34,833 nucleotides of DNA, taken from Nitrosomonas ureae. Its GTDB lineage: Bacteria; Pseudomonadota; Gammaproteobacteria; Burkholderiales; Nitrosomonadaceae. Every line of letters begins with the position of its first letter. The first letter of the stretch is position 1. The stretch lies in assembly GCA_945872825.1 (NCBI GenBank), contig CAMCBD010000021.1, positions 1-34,833 on the forward strand, read 5' to 3'. The notes under the pieces were generated by a model, which saw only the letters and a list, made by a program, of their open reading frames with translations, did not search any database and was not told the DNA's origin. A program made the position numbers and the translations under genes. Positions 26,819 through 34,833 of the stretch are shown here, piece by piece.

Positions 26819-28156
26819 ATGTCGAATATCAATCACAACATACCTTTATCAGCATCGCAACTGCAGCTTAGAAGCCTTGAATCTGTATGGCATCCTTGCA
26901 CACAAATGAAGCAACACGAAACCTATCCGCTCGTTCCGATTGTGAGCGGCAAAGGGGTATGGCTTTATGATGCTGCTGGCAAACGCTATCTTGATGCGAT
27001 TAGTTCCTGGTGGGTCAATCTATTTGGTCACTCCAATCCTTACATCAACGCGGCAATCCACGATCAGCTTGAGAAAATAGAACATGTCATGCTGGCAGGT
27101 TTCACCCATGAACCGGTTGTATTACTATCGGAGCGACTCAAGAAAATAGCGCCCGGCACACTCGGGCATTGCTTCTACGCCAGCGACGGAGCCTCGGCGA
27201 TTGAAATCGCGTTAAAAATGAGTTTTCACTATTGGCTTTTGTGTGGTCAACCGAAGAAAAACAATTTTGTCAGCTTGCAAAATGATTATCATGGCGAAAC
27301 ACTCGGTGCATTATCGGTTACTGATGTGGCAATCTTCCGGGAAACCTATGCACCATTGCTGAGGCCGTGCACACATGTTCCCACACCCGACTGGCGTTAT
27401 GCGGAACCCGGCGAATCCCCGGAAGATTATGCCATCCGCGCTGCCGCCGCGCTGGAACGCTATTTAGCAGAAAATCATGCCCAAACTGCCGCATTCATTC
27501 TTGAGCCATTGGTTCAAGGCGCGACCGGCATGGGTATGTATCACCCTGTTTATCTGCAACGTGCCAGAGAAATCTGTACTCAGTACCAGGTGCATTTGAT
27601 TGCCGATGAAATTGCGGTTGGTTTTGGCCGGACTGGAACGCTATTTGCCTGTAATCAGGCAGACATCACGCCGGATTTTCTGTGTCTATCCAAAGGTCTG
27701 AGCGGCGGATACTTGCCGCTGTCCGTTGTGATGACTTCTGATACGGTTTTTCAGGCTTTTTATGATGACAAAACAGCACATGCATTTTTACACTCTCATT
27801 CGCATACCGGCAATGCATTAGCCTGTCGGGCAGCACTGGCCACGCTGGATATTTTTGAACACGATCGTGTTATTGAGACAAATAAGAGCAAAGCGGCCTA
27901 TCTGAATAAAATTGCGGCACCGCTCGCAGATCACCAAAAAATCAGGAATTTCCGCAATTGTGGCATGATATGGGCTTTTGAAGTAGAAACGAATGATTGT
28001 GAGTTTGCAGCAAAGTGTTTTCAAGCAGGTTTGAAACAACAACTAATTCTGCGTCCCTTGGGAAAAACCATTTATTTTATGCCCCCCTATATCATCAGCG
28101 AGCAGGAAATAGATGTGCTGATTAACGGCACGCTGCATGTATTAGACACGGTATGA
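26819..28156 (+). CDS. bioA: Adenosylmethionine-8-amino-7-oxononanoate aminotransferase
   Basis: The 445-residue class III aminotransferase has bioA landmarks: ESVWHPCTQMKQHETYPL at the start, YLDAISSWWVNLFGHSNP, DEIAVGFGRTGTLFACN and the PLP lysine in LCLSKGLSGGYLPLS. The Trp pair in SSWWVN is typical of the DAPA aminotransferase. It transfers the amino group from SAM to KAPA in biotin synthesis. I chose the ATG at 26819; an upstream in-frame GTG at 26798 is possible, and neither has a clear Shine-Dalgarno. No other bio genes are nearby. The metallo-hydrolase gene starts 23 bp later. Confidence 0.93.
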   Translation: MSNINHNIPLSASQLQLRSLESVWHPCTQMKQHETYPLVPIVSGKGVWLYDAAGKRYLDAISSWWVNLFGHSNPYINAAIHDQLEKIEHVMLAGFTHEPVVLLSERLKKIAPGTLGHCFYASDGASAIEIALKMSFHYWLLCGQPKKNNFVSLQNDYHGETLGALSVTDVAIFRETYAPLLRPCTHVPTPDWRYAEPGESPEDYAIRAAAALERYLAENHAQTAAFILEPLVQGATGMGMYHPVYLQRAREICTQYQVHLIADEIAVGFGRTGTLFACNQADITPDFLCLSKGLSGGYLPLSVVMTSDTVFQAFYDDKTAHAFLHSHSHTGNALACRAALATLDIFEHDRVIETNKSKAAYLNKIAAPLADHQKIRNFRNCGMIWAFEVETNDCEFAAKCFQAGLKQQLILRPLGKTIYFMPPYIISEQEIDVLINGTLHVLDTV

Positions 28157-28179
28157 ATCACTGAAAGGAAATTATTGCG

Positions 28180-29577
28180 ATGCAACTTACTTTCTTAGGT
28201 GCGGCCGGTGAAGTAACCGGATCCAGTTATCTCATCGAAACCGGAACAGTGCGATTTCTGGTCGATTGCGGCATGTTTCAAGGGGGCCGGGAGGCGGATA
28301 GAAAAAACCGTACGGCTTTTAAATTCGATCCTAAAACGATTGATTTTGTTTTACTAACCCATGCCCATATTGACCATTCCGGTCTATTGCCACGACTGAG
28401 CGCATGGGGGTTCAGAGGCCCGGTTTATTGTACAGCCGCAACTGCGGATTTACTTCAGGTCATGCTCAAGGACAGCGCATATATTCAAGAAAAAGAAATT
28501 GAGTGGCGCAATAAATCACGTCATCGCAGCCGGTCAACGCAGGAGCTTGCCCCGTTATATACCGTCACCCAAGCGGAAGTACTTCTCAAACAATTAATTC
28601 GTGTGAATTACGATACAGAAATTAATCCCCACCTATCCGTACGCTGTTGTTTCCGGGATGCTGGCCACATCCTCGGATCATCCATTATTGAGCTATGGAT
28701 CAAAAAGTATGCTGATTTCAAGAAAATTGTATTCTCGGGCGATTTGGGACAACCTGGTCATCCGATTGTACGCGACCCAACTTTCATCCAACAAGCAGAT
28801 ATTCTGCTGATCGAATCAACCTATGGCAACCGGTTGCATCGAAATATGCCCGATACCTTGGATGAATTGGCTTATGCGATCAACCACACATTGATTCATA
28901 AAGGCGGCAATGTGATCATACCCGCCTTCACCGTTGGCCGTACCCAGGATCTGCTGTTTCTGCTGATTGACCTCTACCGTCAAGGTAAGCTGGGAGAAAT
29001 GGATATTTATGTTGATTCACCGATGGCTCGGGCGGCGACAGAAATTACACTCAACCATATTGCATTACTCGACAAAGAAACTTCCGATACGCTGCAGTGG
29101 ATGAATAAGAATGTGAGAAAACCACAAATACATTTCGTGCAGGATATTGAAGAATCCATGCAGCTTAATCATATGAAACATGGACTCATCATTATTTCAG
29201 CCAGCGGTATGTGCGATGCCGGACGTATCAAACATCATCTCAAATACAATCTTAACAGATCCGAGTGCAGCATACTGATTACTGGATTTCAGGCGGAAGG
29301 AACTTTGGGAAGACGATTAGTAGACGGCGCCCGGAAAGTCAGAATTTTTGGTGAGGATGTTCATGTCAAGGCAACCATATATACCATCGGTGGGCTCTCG
29401 GCGCATGCCGATCAGGCAGATCTAATCAACTGGTTACGACACTTCCAGAAAATGCCCGAAAAGATTTTTGTCGTACATGGTGAACTCAGTAATTCTTCTG
29501 CTCTGGTTACTGCGATTCAGCAGAAACTCAATTGGACGGCACGCATTCCGGAACAGTTGTCAGTTGTCACACTTTGA
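28180..29577 (+). CDS. Beta-CASP metallo-beta-lactamase-fold nuclease
   Basis: The 465-residue protein shows the MBL motif 2 HAHIDHSG with full HxHxDH, RDAGHILGSSIIEL, GDLGQPGHP and ESTYGNR. It then has the beta-CASP region with FTVGRTQDLLFLL, DSPMARAATEI, the SASGMCDAGRI loop and the C-terminal GGLSAHADQADLINW motif plus VHGE. These are the residues of RNA-specific two-zinc hydrolases of the CPSF73/YhgF-neighbour type, so it probably cleaves RNA. AAGGAAA precedes the ATG. It may be cotranscribed with bioA, a pairing with no obvious metabolic logic. Confidence 0.92.
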   Translation: MQLTFLGAAGEVTGSSYLIETGTVRFLVDCGMFQGGREADRKNRTAFKFDPKTIDFVLLTHAHIDHSGLLPRLSAWGFRGPVYCTAATADLLQVMLKDSAYIQEKEIEWRNKSRHRSRSTQELAPLYTVTQAEVLLKQLIRVNYDTEINPHLSVRCCFRDAGHILGSSIIELWIKKYADFKKIVFSGDLGQPGHPIVRDPTFIQQADILLIESTYGNRLHRNMPDTLDELAYAINHTLIHKGGNVIIPAFTVGRTQDLLFLLIDLYRQGKLGEMDIYVDSPMARAATEITLNHIALLDKETSDTLQWMNKNVRKPQIHFVQDIEESMQLNHMKHGLIIISASGMCDAGRIKHHLKYNLNRSECSILITGFQAEGTLGRRLVDGARKVRIFGEDVHVKATIYTIGGLSAHADQADLINWLRHFQKMPEKIFVVHGELSNSSALVTAIQQKLNWTARIPEQLSVVTL

Positions 29578-29631
29578 ACTTGTGCACTGTCGGCTTCATT
29601 CATTGCTACACTGGAAATTACTTGTATCTTG

Positions 29632-32553
29632 TTAGTCAGAATCTGATTTCATAAAAAACGTAGCTGCGGGTGCGGGCTTGCCGATGTAATACCCTTGTGC
29701 ATAATCAATATCCATTTTTTCTATCAAAGCAAGTATTTCAGCGCTTTCGACAAATTCTGCTGTAATTTTCTTACCAAACCCCCTGGCTACGCTACATAGG
29801 GCATTGACTAAAATCAGATCATCACTGCTTTCAGATAAATTACGTATAAACGAACCATCAATTTTAACCACATCAACCGGCAATTCTCTTAAATAATAAA
29901 AAGAAGAAAAACCAACACCAAAATCATCCAGTACAAAACCACAACCCAGCTCTCTAATTTCTATCATCAGCGCACGTGCGCCGGGTAAATCTTCTAACGC
30001 TGCGGTTTCGGTAATTTCAAACATGACACACGCCGGATCCATGTCTTGCGTCATCAGTTCTTGTTTCAGGATTGGCAACAATTCGGGATCATTAAATGCA
30101 TGGGCGGATAAATTGATTGAAAAACTAACCTTGAACCCGGCTTGATATATTTTAGCGACCTGAGCGATGGCTTTCCGTAATACCATGTGATCAATCGCGT
30201 GAATCAACCCGGTATGCTCGGCAGCAGGAATAAAGTCCGCAGGCGACAGCACTGAGCCATCTTTTTCCTGCATACGCAACAATACCTCATAGTGAGAAAT
30301 TTGTTTCGATTTAACATGCATAATCGGTTGCAAATAAAGCACGAAATTATCATGTAAATGGGAATATTCAATCTTCTCTTTCCAGTAAACCAACGTATGC
30401 ATCCGTTCACGGCTGCGGTCTTTGTCTGAAAACAGGTACCAAGCGTTCCGCCCCATCGCCTTTGCCTGATACATGGCAAGATCTGCAGCAGCCAACAAGT
30501 CATGAATATTAGCACCGTGCTCAGGAAATAATGCAACACCGATACTGGCCGAAATTTTATGGATGCGATTGCTAATGGTTAATTGTGCCATGCTCAGTTG
30601 ATCCAATACTTTTTTGGCAACTTCTATTGCGCCACTGGCATTGATTTCCGGCAAGATAATGGCAAATTCATCCCCTCCCAAACGGCCTGTTATATCATCT
30701 GTTCGAATGGTCTGAGCCAACATACCCGCAACCATTTTAAGCAACGAATCACCAGCCTGATGCCCGCTGGTGTCATTAATATATTTAAAGCGATCTAGGT
30801 CAAAGAATAGTAAAGCACCCGGATGCTGATAGCGTTCTGAACGGCTTAATACTTGCTCCAGTTCCTCACTAAAACGGCGCCGGTTAAACATATTCGTCAG
30901 AGGATCATGATCGGCCAGCCAAGCCAGATGGCCCTCAACCCGCTTATATTCGGTAACATCCAACCCCACCGATAAAATCGACGGATCATCCGCAGATTGC
31001 CAAGACAGATGCGAGTGTAACCAAGCTACATGGCGCGTTGTTCCATCCTTGCAGTGGGTAATGGCCTCATGACGTAATTGCATTCTTTGTCCGGCTTGTA
31101 TCTCTCTAAAGCGCGAAAGCAGATCTTGCGATTCATACTCCGGAATCAAGATATTTAGAAAAGATTTACCCAGCAATTCATTCTCCGTATAGCGGGTCAA
31201 CATTTCTCCATACGCATTTAATGAAATGATCCCGCCTTCAGAATTCTGTGTCAGAACTATGGCTTGTGCCGTATCCAGCAAATTCCCAACAAAATCTCTT
31301 TCTTTACTGAGCGCATTCTTCTGCTCAATCAACATCATTGTCCGGGTAGATACTTCTTGTTCTAATTTTTCCAGTTGGAGTGATAAGGATACGGCAGCTT
31401 CGGACAACGTATCCACTTCATCCCTGAAACGCTGCTCGCGGTCTGCTGAGATCAGTGACAGGCGGAATTTCTCAAATTGTCCGCTGGCGAGAAGCGGGAG
31501 TACAAAAGCGACATCTTTTAATTTTGCAAGTAGCCGTGTGAAAATCAGGAATAATAAAATTTCAGAGAAGATCAGTCCAAGCAAGCCGATTAATGCAATT
31601 TTCCAAATGGAATCATGAATATTATTCACCGCAGCCGTCACATCGGTAATCACAACCAAGTGGGCCTTGCCGGGTTCATATGAATTAAGGGGGAATAATT
31701 TTAACTGCTGATATTGATCATTCCAGCGAATCTGAACACCGCTATCGAGTGACGACATATCCGGATGAATCTGCGCAGCCTTATTGAGGATCTCTTGATT
31801 TCTTTCTTTGTTAGTCAGCGCAGGGATATGAACATTCCAGCGCAAAAAATCAGAATCATTATGAAGCAACAGATTATTCTGTTCTTTAATTAACAAACCA
31901 ATATCAGCGCCCGCTATCCGTTTGAAGGCCAGAAATACATCGGCCAAAGAAATCCCCATGACCACTACGCCTGCTTTTTTCCCTCCCACCAATAACGGCG
32001 CCACAATGTACTGTATGCAGCTTTCCCTGCAAAGCAATGGATTGGTCGGTCGTTCAGATTGATTAACATTACTTACCCAGGTCGGCAGTAGGTTATTGCC
32101 ATCAATATTCGTGTCTAAACTATCCCAGCTCGAATTCAGTTGATTCGCCGTATTATAAAAATGGACAAACTCAATACCGTTATGAAATTGCAGCAATGCC
32201 CAGTGTTGATCGAAAGCTTTATTAATACCTTCTCCATCACTTTTGATCAAAGCATTTTTCATTCCGTCTAAAAATGGAATCATTTCAGCTAACTGGTATA
32301 AATTCTGCGAAGTATTCTTAATCAGACTATTGATTTCTCGGGAATACCGTCTATATTCGACATCCCGCTGATTATCGAAGTTAGCCATTAAACCCAGATA
32401 ACTAATAAAGCAAAACATCATCACAACGGCCAACAGTATCAAACTGCTGCTCAATGAGATTTTCCATCTCAGGCTGCGGAACCTTCGTCCCTTAAGGCTT
32501 GGAGTGAGGGTGGAAGATGCCTTTTCTAATTTATTCTCGGAATTATTTTCCAT
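29632..32553 (-). CDS. Membrane-bound PAS-GGDEF-EAL cyclic-di-GMP enzyme
   Basis: The 973-residue protein has TM1 (about 33-54), a 260-residue periplasmic sensor region that looks dCACHE-like, and TM2 (about 315-340). A coiled coil (about 380-415), PAS (about 420-540), GGDEF (545-710) and EAL (720-968) follow. GGDEF is intact (LGGDEF at 625-630) and preceded by an RxxD inhibitory site (Arg617-Asp620). The EAL domain reads EVL at 756-758 but keeps the phosphodiesterase residues: Glu756, Asn814, Glu846, Asp876/Asp877, Lys897, Glu933 or Glu936 and Gln953. Both synthesis and hydrolysis look possible. It follows the beta-barrel gene by 12 bp in a three-gene operon. Confidence 0.95.
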   Translation of the reverse strand: MENNSENKLEKASSTLTPSLKGRRFRSLRWKISLSSSLILLAVVMMFCFISYLGLMANFDNQRDVEYRRYSREINSLIKNTSQNLYQLAEMIPFLDGMKNALIKSDGEGINKAFDQHWALLQFHNGIEFVHFYNTANQLNSSWDSLDTNIDGNNLLPTWVSNVNQSERPTNPLLCRESCIQYIVAPLLVGGKKAGVVVMGISLADVFLAFKRIAGADIGLLIKEQNNLLLHNDSDFLRWNVHIPALTNKERNQEILNKAAQIHPDMSSLDSGVQIRWNDQYQQLKLFPLNSYEPGKAHLVVITDVTAAVNNIHDSIWKIALIGLLGLIFSEILLFLIFTRLLAKLKDVAFVLPLLASGQFEKFRLSLISADREQRFRDEVDTLSEAAVSLSLQLEKLEQEVSTRTMMLIEQKNALSKERDFVGNLLDTAQAIVLTQNSEGGIISLNAYGEMLTRYTENELLGKSFLNILIPEYESQDLLSRFREIQAGQRMQLRHEAITHCKDGTTRHVAWLHSHLSWQSADDPSILSVGLDVTEYKRVEGHLAWLADHDPLTNMFNRRRFSEELEQVLSRSERYQHPGALLFFDLDRFKYINDTSGHQAGDSLLKMVAGMLAQTIRTDDITGRLGGDEFAIILPEINASGAIEVAKKVLDQLSMAQLTISNRIHKISASIGVALFPEHGANIHDLLAAADLAMYQAKAMGRNAWYLFSDKDRSRERMHTLVYWKEKIEYSHLHDNFVLYLQPIMHVKSKQISHYEVLLRMQEKDGSVLSPADFIPAAEHTGLIHAIDHMVLRKAIAQVAKIYQAGFKVSFSINLSAHAFNDPELLPILKQELMTQDMDPACVMFEITETAALEDLPGARALMIEIRELGCGFVLDDFGVGFSSFYYLRELPVDVVKIDGSFIRNLSESSDDLILVNALCSVARGFGKKITAEFVESAEILALIEKMDIDYAQGYYIGKPAPAATFFMKSDSD

Positions 32554-32565
32554 CAGAATTTCTGC

Positions 32566-33978
32566 TTAGAAACGATAAGAAGCCTGGATCGCGTAAAGAT
32601 CCCAGTGCTGACTAAGTGGACCTTCAGTGGTTGGATTGTCTAATCTCGAGAGCCAACCCGTACCATTTACATAATGGTATTCAGCACGCAGCATAAATTG
32701 CGGCGTAGCATTCCAACGCAAACCCACAGTAATATCCTTAGCAAACCGAGAATGTTCTAAACCATTGCGCGCAGCCGGATTCAATGCAGCCCAACGACTT
32801 CCATCCCGATCCGATCTATCAGTGAAGAGAGCGTCATACCGTAGAAGACCCACCCATTTTGGGGTAAATCGGTATTCACCTTGAAAGTAATAACTTTCAC
32901 CAAAGAAATCTAGGCCATTCAGCGGCCTAACGTTAAAATCATTATTATACTTAAAGTGACGAATTGCATATTCAGAAGTCAGTGTCCAGCGTTCCGCGTT
33001 ATATTGAGCTGAGAAATAGACCGGTGAGAATTGTAATGCACCGGCGCCAATTGGATCATTCAACCTATTATTAGGATCATAGGAGGTATTTAACCATATT
33101 CCACTGACGCCCAGGCGAAGTCGTTTGTCATTCGTTTCAAAAATTCCTCGACCAATATACGACACATCTCTTTGTAGATGACCCGGTTGCAGTGCTCCAA
33201 TCAGCGCAAGTTCTGTATCCTTGTCACTCACTATGGGCAGAAAGACACCAAATTGCGTAGAAACTGTACCCAAGCTGGAAACGGCAGTTTCGCCGTACAA
33301 TTGCACAGAATCTCCTGAAAGACTAATATTGCGTACCCTATCAAAATAAATTGATTGCGGCAGCATGATGCTAGGACGTGTGAATGGTACATCACGCGTA
33401 TCATTATAAAAGCCAAATGGATTTTTCAATCTGCCAACGCGTATACCAAACTGATTTGCTTCATGCGAGTATATCCGATAATCCAAGAATCCAAAATCGA
33501 GGCGCGGCATACCCGTGTTCCCCTCACCCGCCCTTCGCGACAACACTTGTGCGGATAGTAACAGTCGCGGTAATGGTCGCACGGAAGCATTAAGCCCTGA
33601 TTCTGTGAGCCCAAAGCTACCGCCTTTATCACTATTCCCAAAAACATCGTTATCTGAGGTTGTAATATAAGCCTGACTGACAAATCCATGGATCTGCAGA
33701 TCGGCGGGAAGATCTGTTCTTCGAAACCAGTTTACTGCCGTACTTACTAATCCGGTTTTTTTCTTCGCACTGTCTGATTCGGTAGCTTGTGAAGGCAATT
33801 CCGATGTTTGCAGCCAAACAGGCGGTTTGCCAGATCCTGATTGTTTCTGCGACTGATTGGGTTCTTGCGCATGTGCTGAAAAGCACCCGGCAAGAAATAA
33901 CAAGACCCATCGTCTAGTTATTCTCCGAGTAGCGCCCACAAAAAGGCTACTTAATCTCGAGCACGTTAACATTTTCAT
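32566..33978 (-). CDS. Outer-membrane beta-barrel (porin-like) protein
   Basis: The 470-residue protein has a signal peptide region (TRRWVLLFLAGCFSAHAQ), a polar linker with QPNQSQKQS-like low complexity, and then repeating amphipathic strands. Examples are LQIHGFVSQAYITTSDNDVF, FGIRVGRLKNPFGFYNDT and WTLTSEYAIRHF. It ends YAIQASYRF with the terminal Phe needed by the BAM machinery. It resembles general trimeric-porin-type channels but I cannot name a substrate. GGAGAG lies before the ATG at 33978. Its 5' end overlaps the upstream PBP-like gene by 32 bp, and the c-di-GMP gene follows 12 bp downstream. Confidence 0.82.
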   Translation of the reverse strand: MKMLTCSRLSSLFVGATRRITRRWVLLFLAGCFSAHAQEPNQSQKQSGSGKPPVWLQTSELPSQATESDSAKKKTGLVSTAVNWFRRTDLPADLQIHGFVSQAYITTSDNDVFGNSDKGGSFGLTESGLNASVRPLPRLLLSAQVLSRRAGEGNTGMPRLDFGFLDYRIYSHEANQFGIRVGRLKNPFGFYNDTRDVPFTRPSIMLPQSIYFDRVRNISLSGDSVQLYGETAVSSLGTVSTQFGVFLPIVSDKDTELALIGALQPGHLQRDVSYIGRGIFETNDKRLRLGVSGIWLNTSYDPNNRLNDPIGAGALQFSPVYFSAQYNAERWTLTSEYAIRHFKYNNDFNVRPLNGLDFFGESYYFQGEYRFTPKWVGLLRYDALFTDRSDRDGSRWAALNPAARNGLEHSRFAKDITVGLRWNATPQFMLRAEYHYVNGTGWLSRLDNPTTEGPLSQHWDLYAIQASYRF

Positions 33979-34432
33979 TAATATTCGCTCTCCATAAATA
34001 ACCGATTGCGCCAGGCGTATTAGCGACCTTAGAAACCATCTCTTCAGCTGAGTTTACTACGATGGGCGCTTGGCCAGTTCCCGAATAGACTAGCCGATCC
34101 CACGTGGATCTTAATTGATAAGGAAATACGTTTAATTTTTCCTTGGAAAAATTTTGATGCAGTTGATCGTCATCGGAAAATACAAAAACTCTAATCTTGG
34201 TGCCGTCAGACCAGGTCTTCAAATGCATACTGAATATAGAGCGCAACGAATTGACTGAGAGTACTTTCTCGCTAACTCCTGTATTAGTCACGATTTCATA
34301 GTGATCACTTGCCTTGACCTCAGTCTTTATGCCCAGAAGACATATTGCTAGAGCAAAACAAAAATAGACCCTAATCTTTAACAAACAACGCCTTGATAAT
34401 TGGATTCGTATAGAGAAATGAAATAAACTCAA
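33947..34432 (-). CDS. Small periplasmic PstS/PBP-like protein
   Basis: The 161-residue protein has an N-terminal signal peptide (VYFCFALAICLLGIKTEVKA) and then a single PBP-like domain. IVTNTGVSEKVLSVNSLRSI, MHLKTWSDGTKIRVFVF and the ending SKVANTPGAIGYLW follow the PstS-type substrate-binding pattern: a small polar loop, WSDG, and an NTPGAIGYL segment. It is half the size of transport-type PstS, which fits sensory or accessory use. The start is a TTG at 34432 with AGGA 12 nt upstream; a later TTG is possible. It is the first gene of the three-gene operon, overlapping the barrel gene by 32 bp. Confidence 0.78.
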   Translation of the reverse strand: MSLFHFSIRIQLSRRCLLKIRVYFCFALAICLLGIKTEVKASDHYEIVTNTGVSEKVLSVNSLRSIFSMHLKTWSDGTKIRVFVFSDDDQLHQNFSKEKLNVFPYQLRSTWDRLVYSGTGQAPIVVNSAEEMVSKVANTPGAIGYLWRANINENVNVLEIK

Positions 34433-34459
34433 GAACTGGATTCCTGATTCAATACTATT

Positions 34460-34711
34460 TCATTGGTTAACATGAACGGGGCTATATTTACCGCAATCGG
34501 TTACTACTTCCCAAGCATCATGATGTTCTTTATACATTCTAGTTAATACATCATCTACATCTGCATAATAAGGCCGACGAATACCATGATAATTAACGGG
34601 TGGGCCAATTGGATTAAAACTCAAACCGTTATAACCAAGCAGTCGATTGAGAGCAGGATCCTTAGCGGATATCCAATATCTGATAGGCTCTAGACTAGGA
34701 GATACAATCTG
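34460..34711 (-). pseudogene. Truncated PEP-CTERM/exosortase-associated acyltransferase
   Basis: The open minus-strand segment reads SLEPIRYWISAKDPALNRLL, then GPPVNYHGIRRPYYADVDDV and ends HHDAWEVVTD plus a short tail. This is the C-terminus of the exosortase-system acyltransferase family (FeeM/N-acyl amino acid synthase-like), recalled by its GP-x-x-YHG-x-RxPYYA ending. The frame is closed by a TAA at 34712-34714 and has no start before Met in TRMYKEHH, so only about 80 C-terminal residues remain. The full family is about 250-280 residues. Confidence 0.65.
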
Positions 34712-34720
34712 TTAGTCTAG
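34690..34720. repeat. Perfect 8-bp inverted repeat at the fragment boundary
   Basis: CTAGACTA (34690-34697) and TAGTCTAG (34713-34720) are exact inverted copies separated by 15 bp. They bracket the place where the acyltransferase homology begins. It could be a mobile-element end, a recombination scar or an operator. Confidence 0.6.
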
Positions 34721-34771
34721 TAAGATGTTAAGAAACAGTAAATTAAGCGATTATTACATTAGAAAAATAAT

Positions 34772-34789
34772 TCAATGCTTTTGCATTGA
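34772..34789 (-). terminator. Weak Rho-independent terminator
   Basis: TCAATGC and GCATTGA form a 7-bp stem with a 4-nt loop, followed on the minus strand by ATTATTTTTC. It would end a transcript coming from the right of the window, upstream of the remnant. Confidence 0.5.
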
Positions 34790-34833
34790 TATACCCGCCA
34801 GCAAAGCAGCTCTGCTGTTAGGTAAAAATCGTA

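Overview
The window looks like a chromosomal segment of a betaproteobacterium, most likely of the Nitrosomonas/Nitrosomonadaceae type. The reasons are moderate GC content, an mla operon followed by an ABC exporter pair and a BolA gene, the grpE-dnaK-dnaJ heat-shock cluster next to purB, and a remnant of a PEP-CTERM/exosortase-associated acyltransferase. The taxonomic call is inference from gene content and protein style, not a database match.

Layout. Positions 1-480 are a scrap zone: the 3' end of an unidentified gene, three tandem small hairpins and a truncated IS3-type orfA. Positions 483-2409 hold, on the minus strand, a glutathione S-transferase, a MITE-like repeat, a DjlA-type co-chaperone and a BolA protein. 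Positions 2440-7283 are a compact minus-strand operon, mlaFEDCB followed by an ABC-2 exporter (ATPase and permease), running into bolA. This is outer-membrane phospholipid homeostasis; mlaA is not in the operon. Positions 7398-8849 encode a sodium/amino-acid symporter. Positions 9160-12039, plus strand, encode a secreted nuclease, a universal stress protein and an outer-membrane channel-like protein. Positions 12104-14605 are sdhCDA, with no sdhB beside them. Positions 14770-16048 are a pirin-DoxX operon divergent from a LysR regulator that is broken in its effector domain.

Positions 16500-19700 are a plasticity zone. It holds the truncated LysR gene, at least three decayed minus-strand gene remnants (one resembling a HicA toxin), a large exported protein with a plausible Cys-His-Asp triad, and a small lipoprotein. 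Positions 19730-23590 are grpE-dnaK-dnaJ under a clear sigma-32 promoter. They are followed by purB and a DUF3422 membrane protein, then on the plus strand bioA and a beta-CASP metallo-hydrolase.

The right end (29632-34432, minus) is a tight three-gene unit: a small PBP-like periplasmic protein, an outer-membrane beta-barrel, and a 973-residue membrane-bound PAS-GGDEF-EAL protein with both catalytic domains apparently intact. This is the best candidate for an under-described system, a periplasmic or outer-membrane sensing module wired to cyclic di-GMP. Upstream of it lies a truncated exosortase-associated acyltransferase gene bounded by a perfect inverted repeat.
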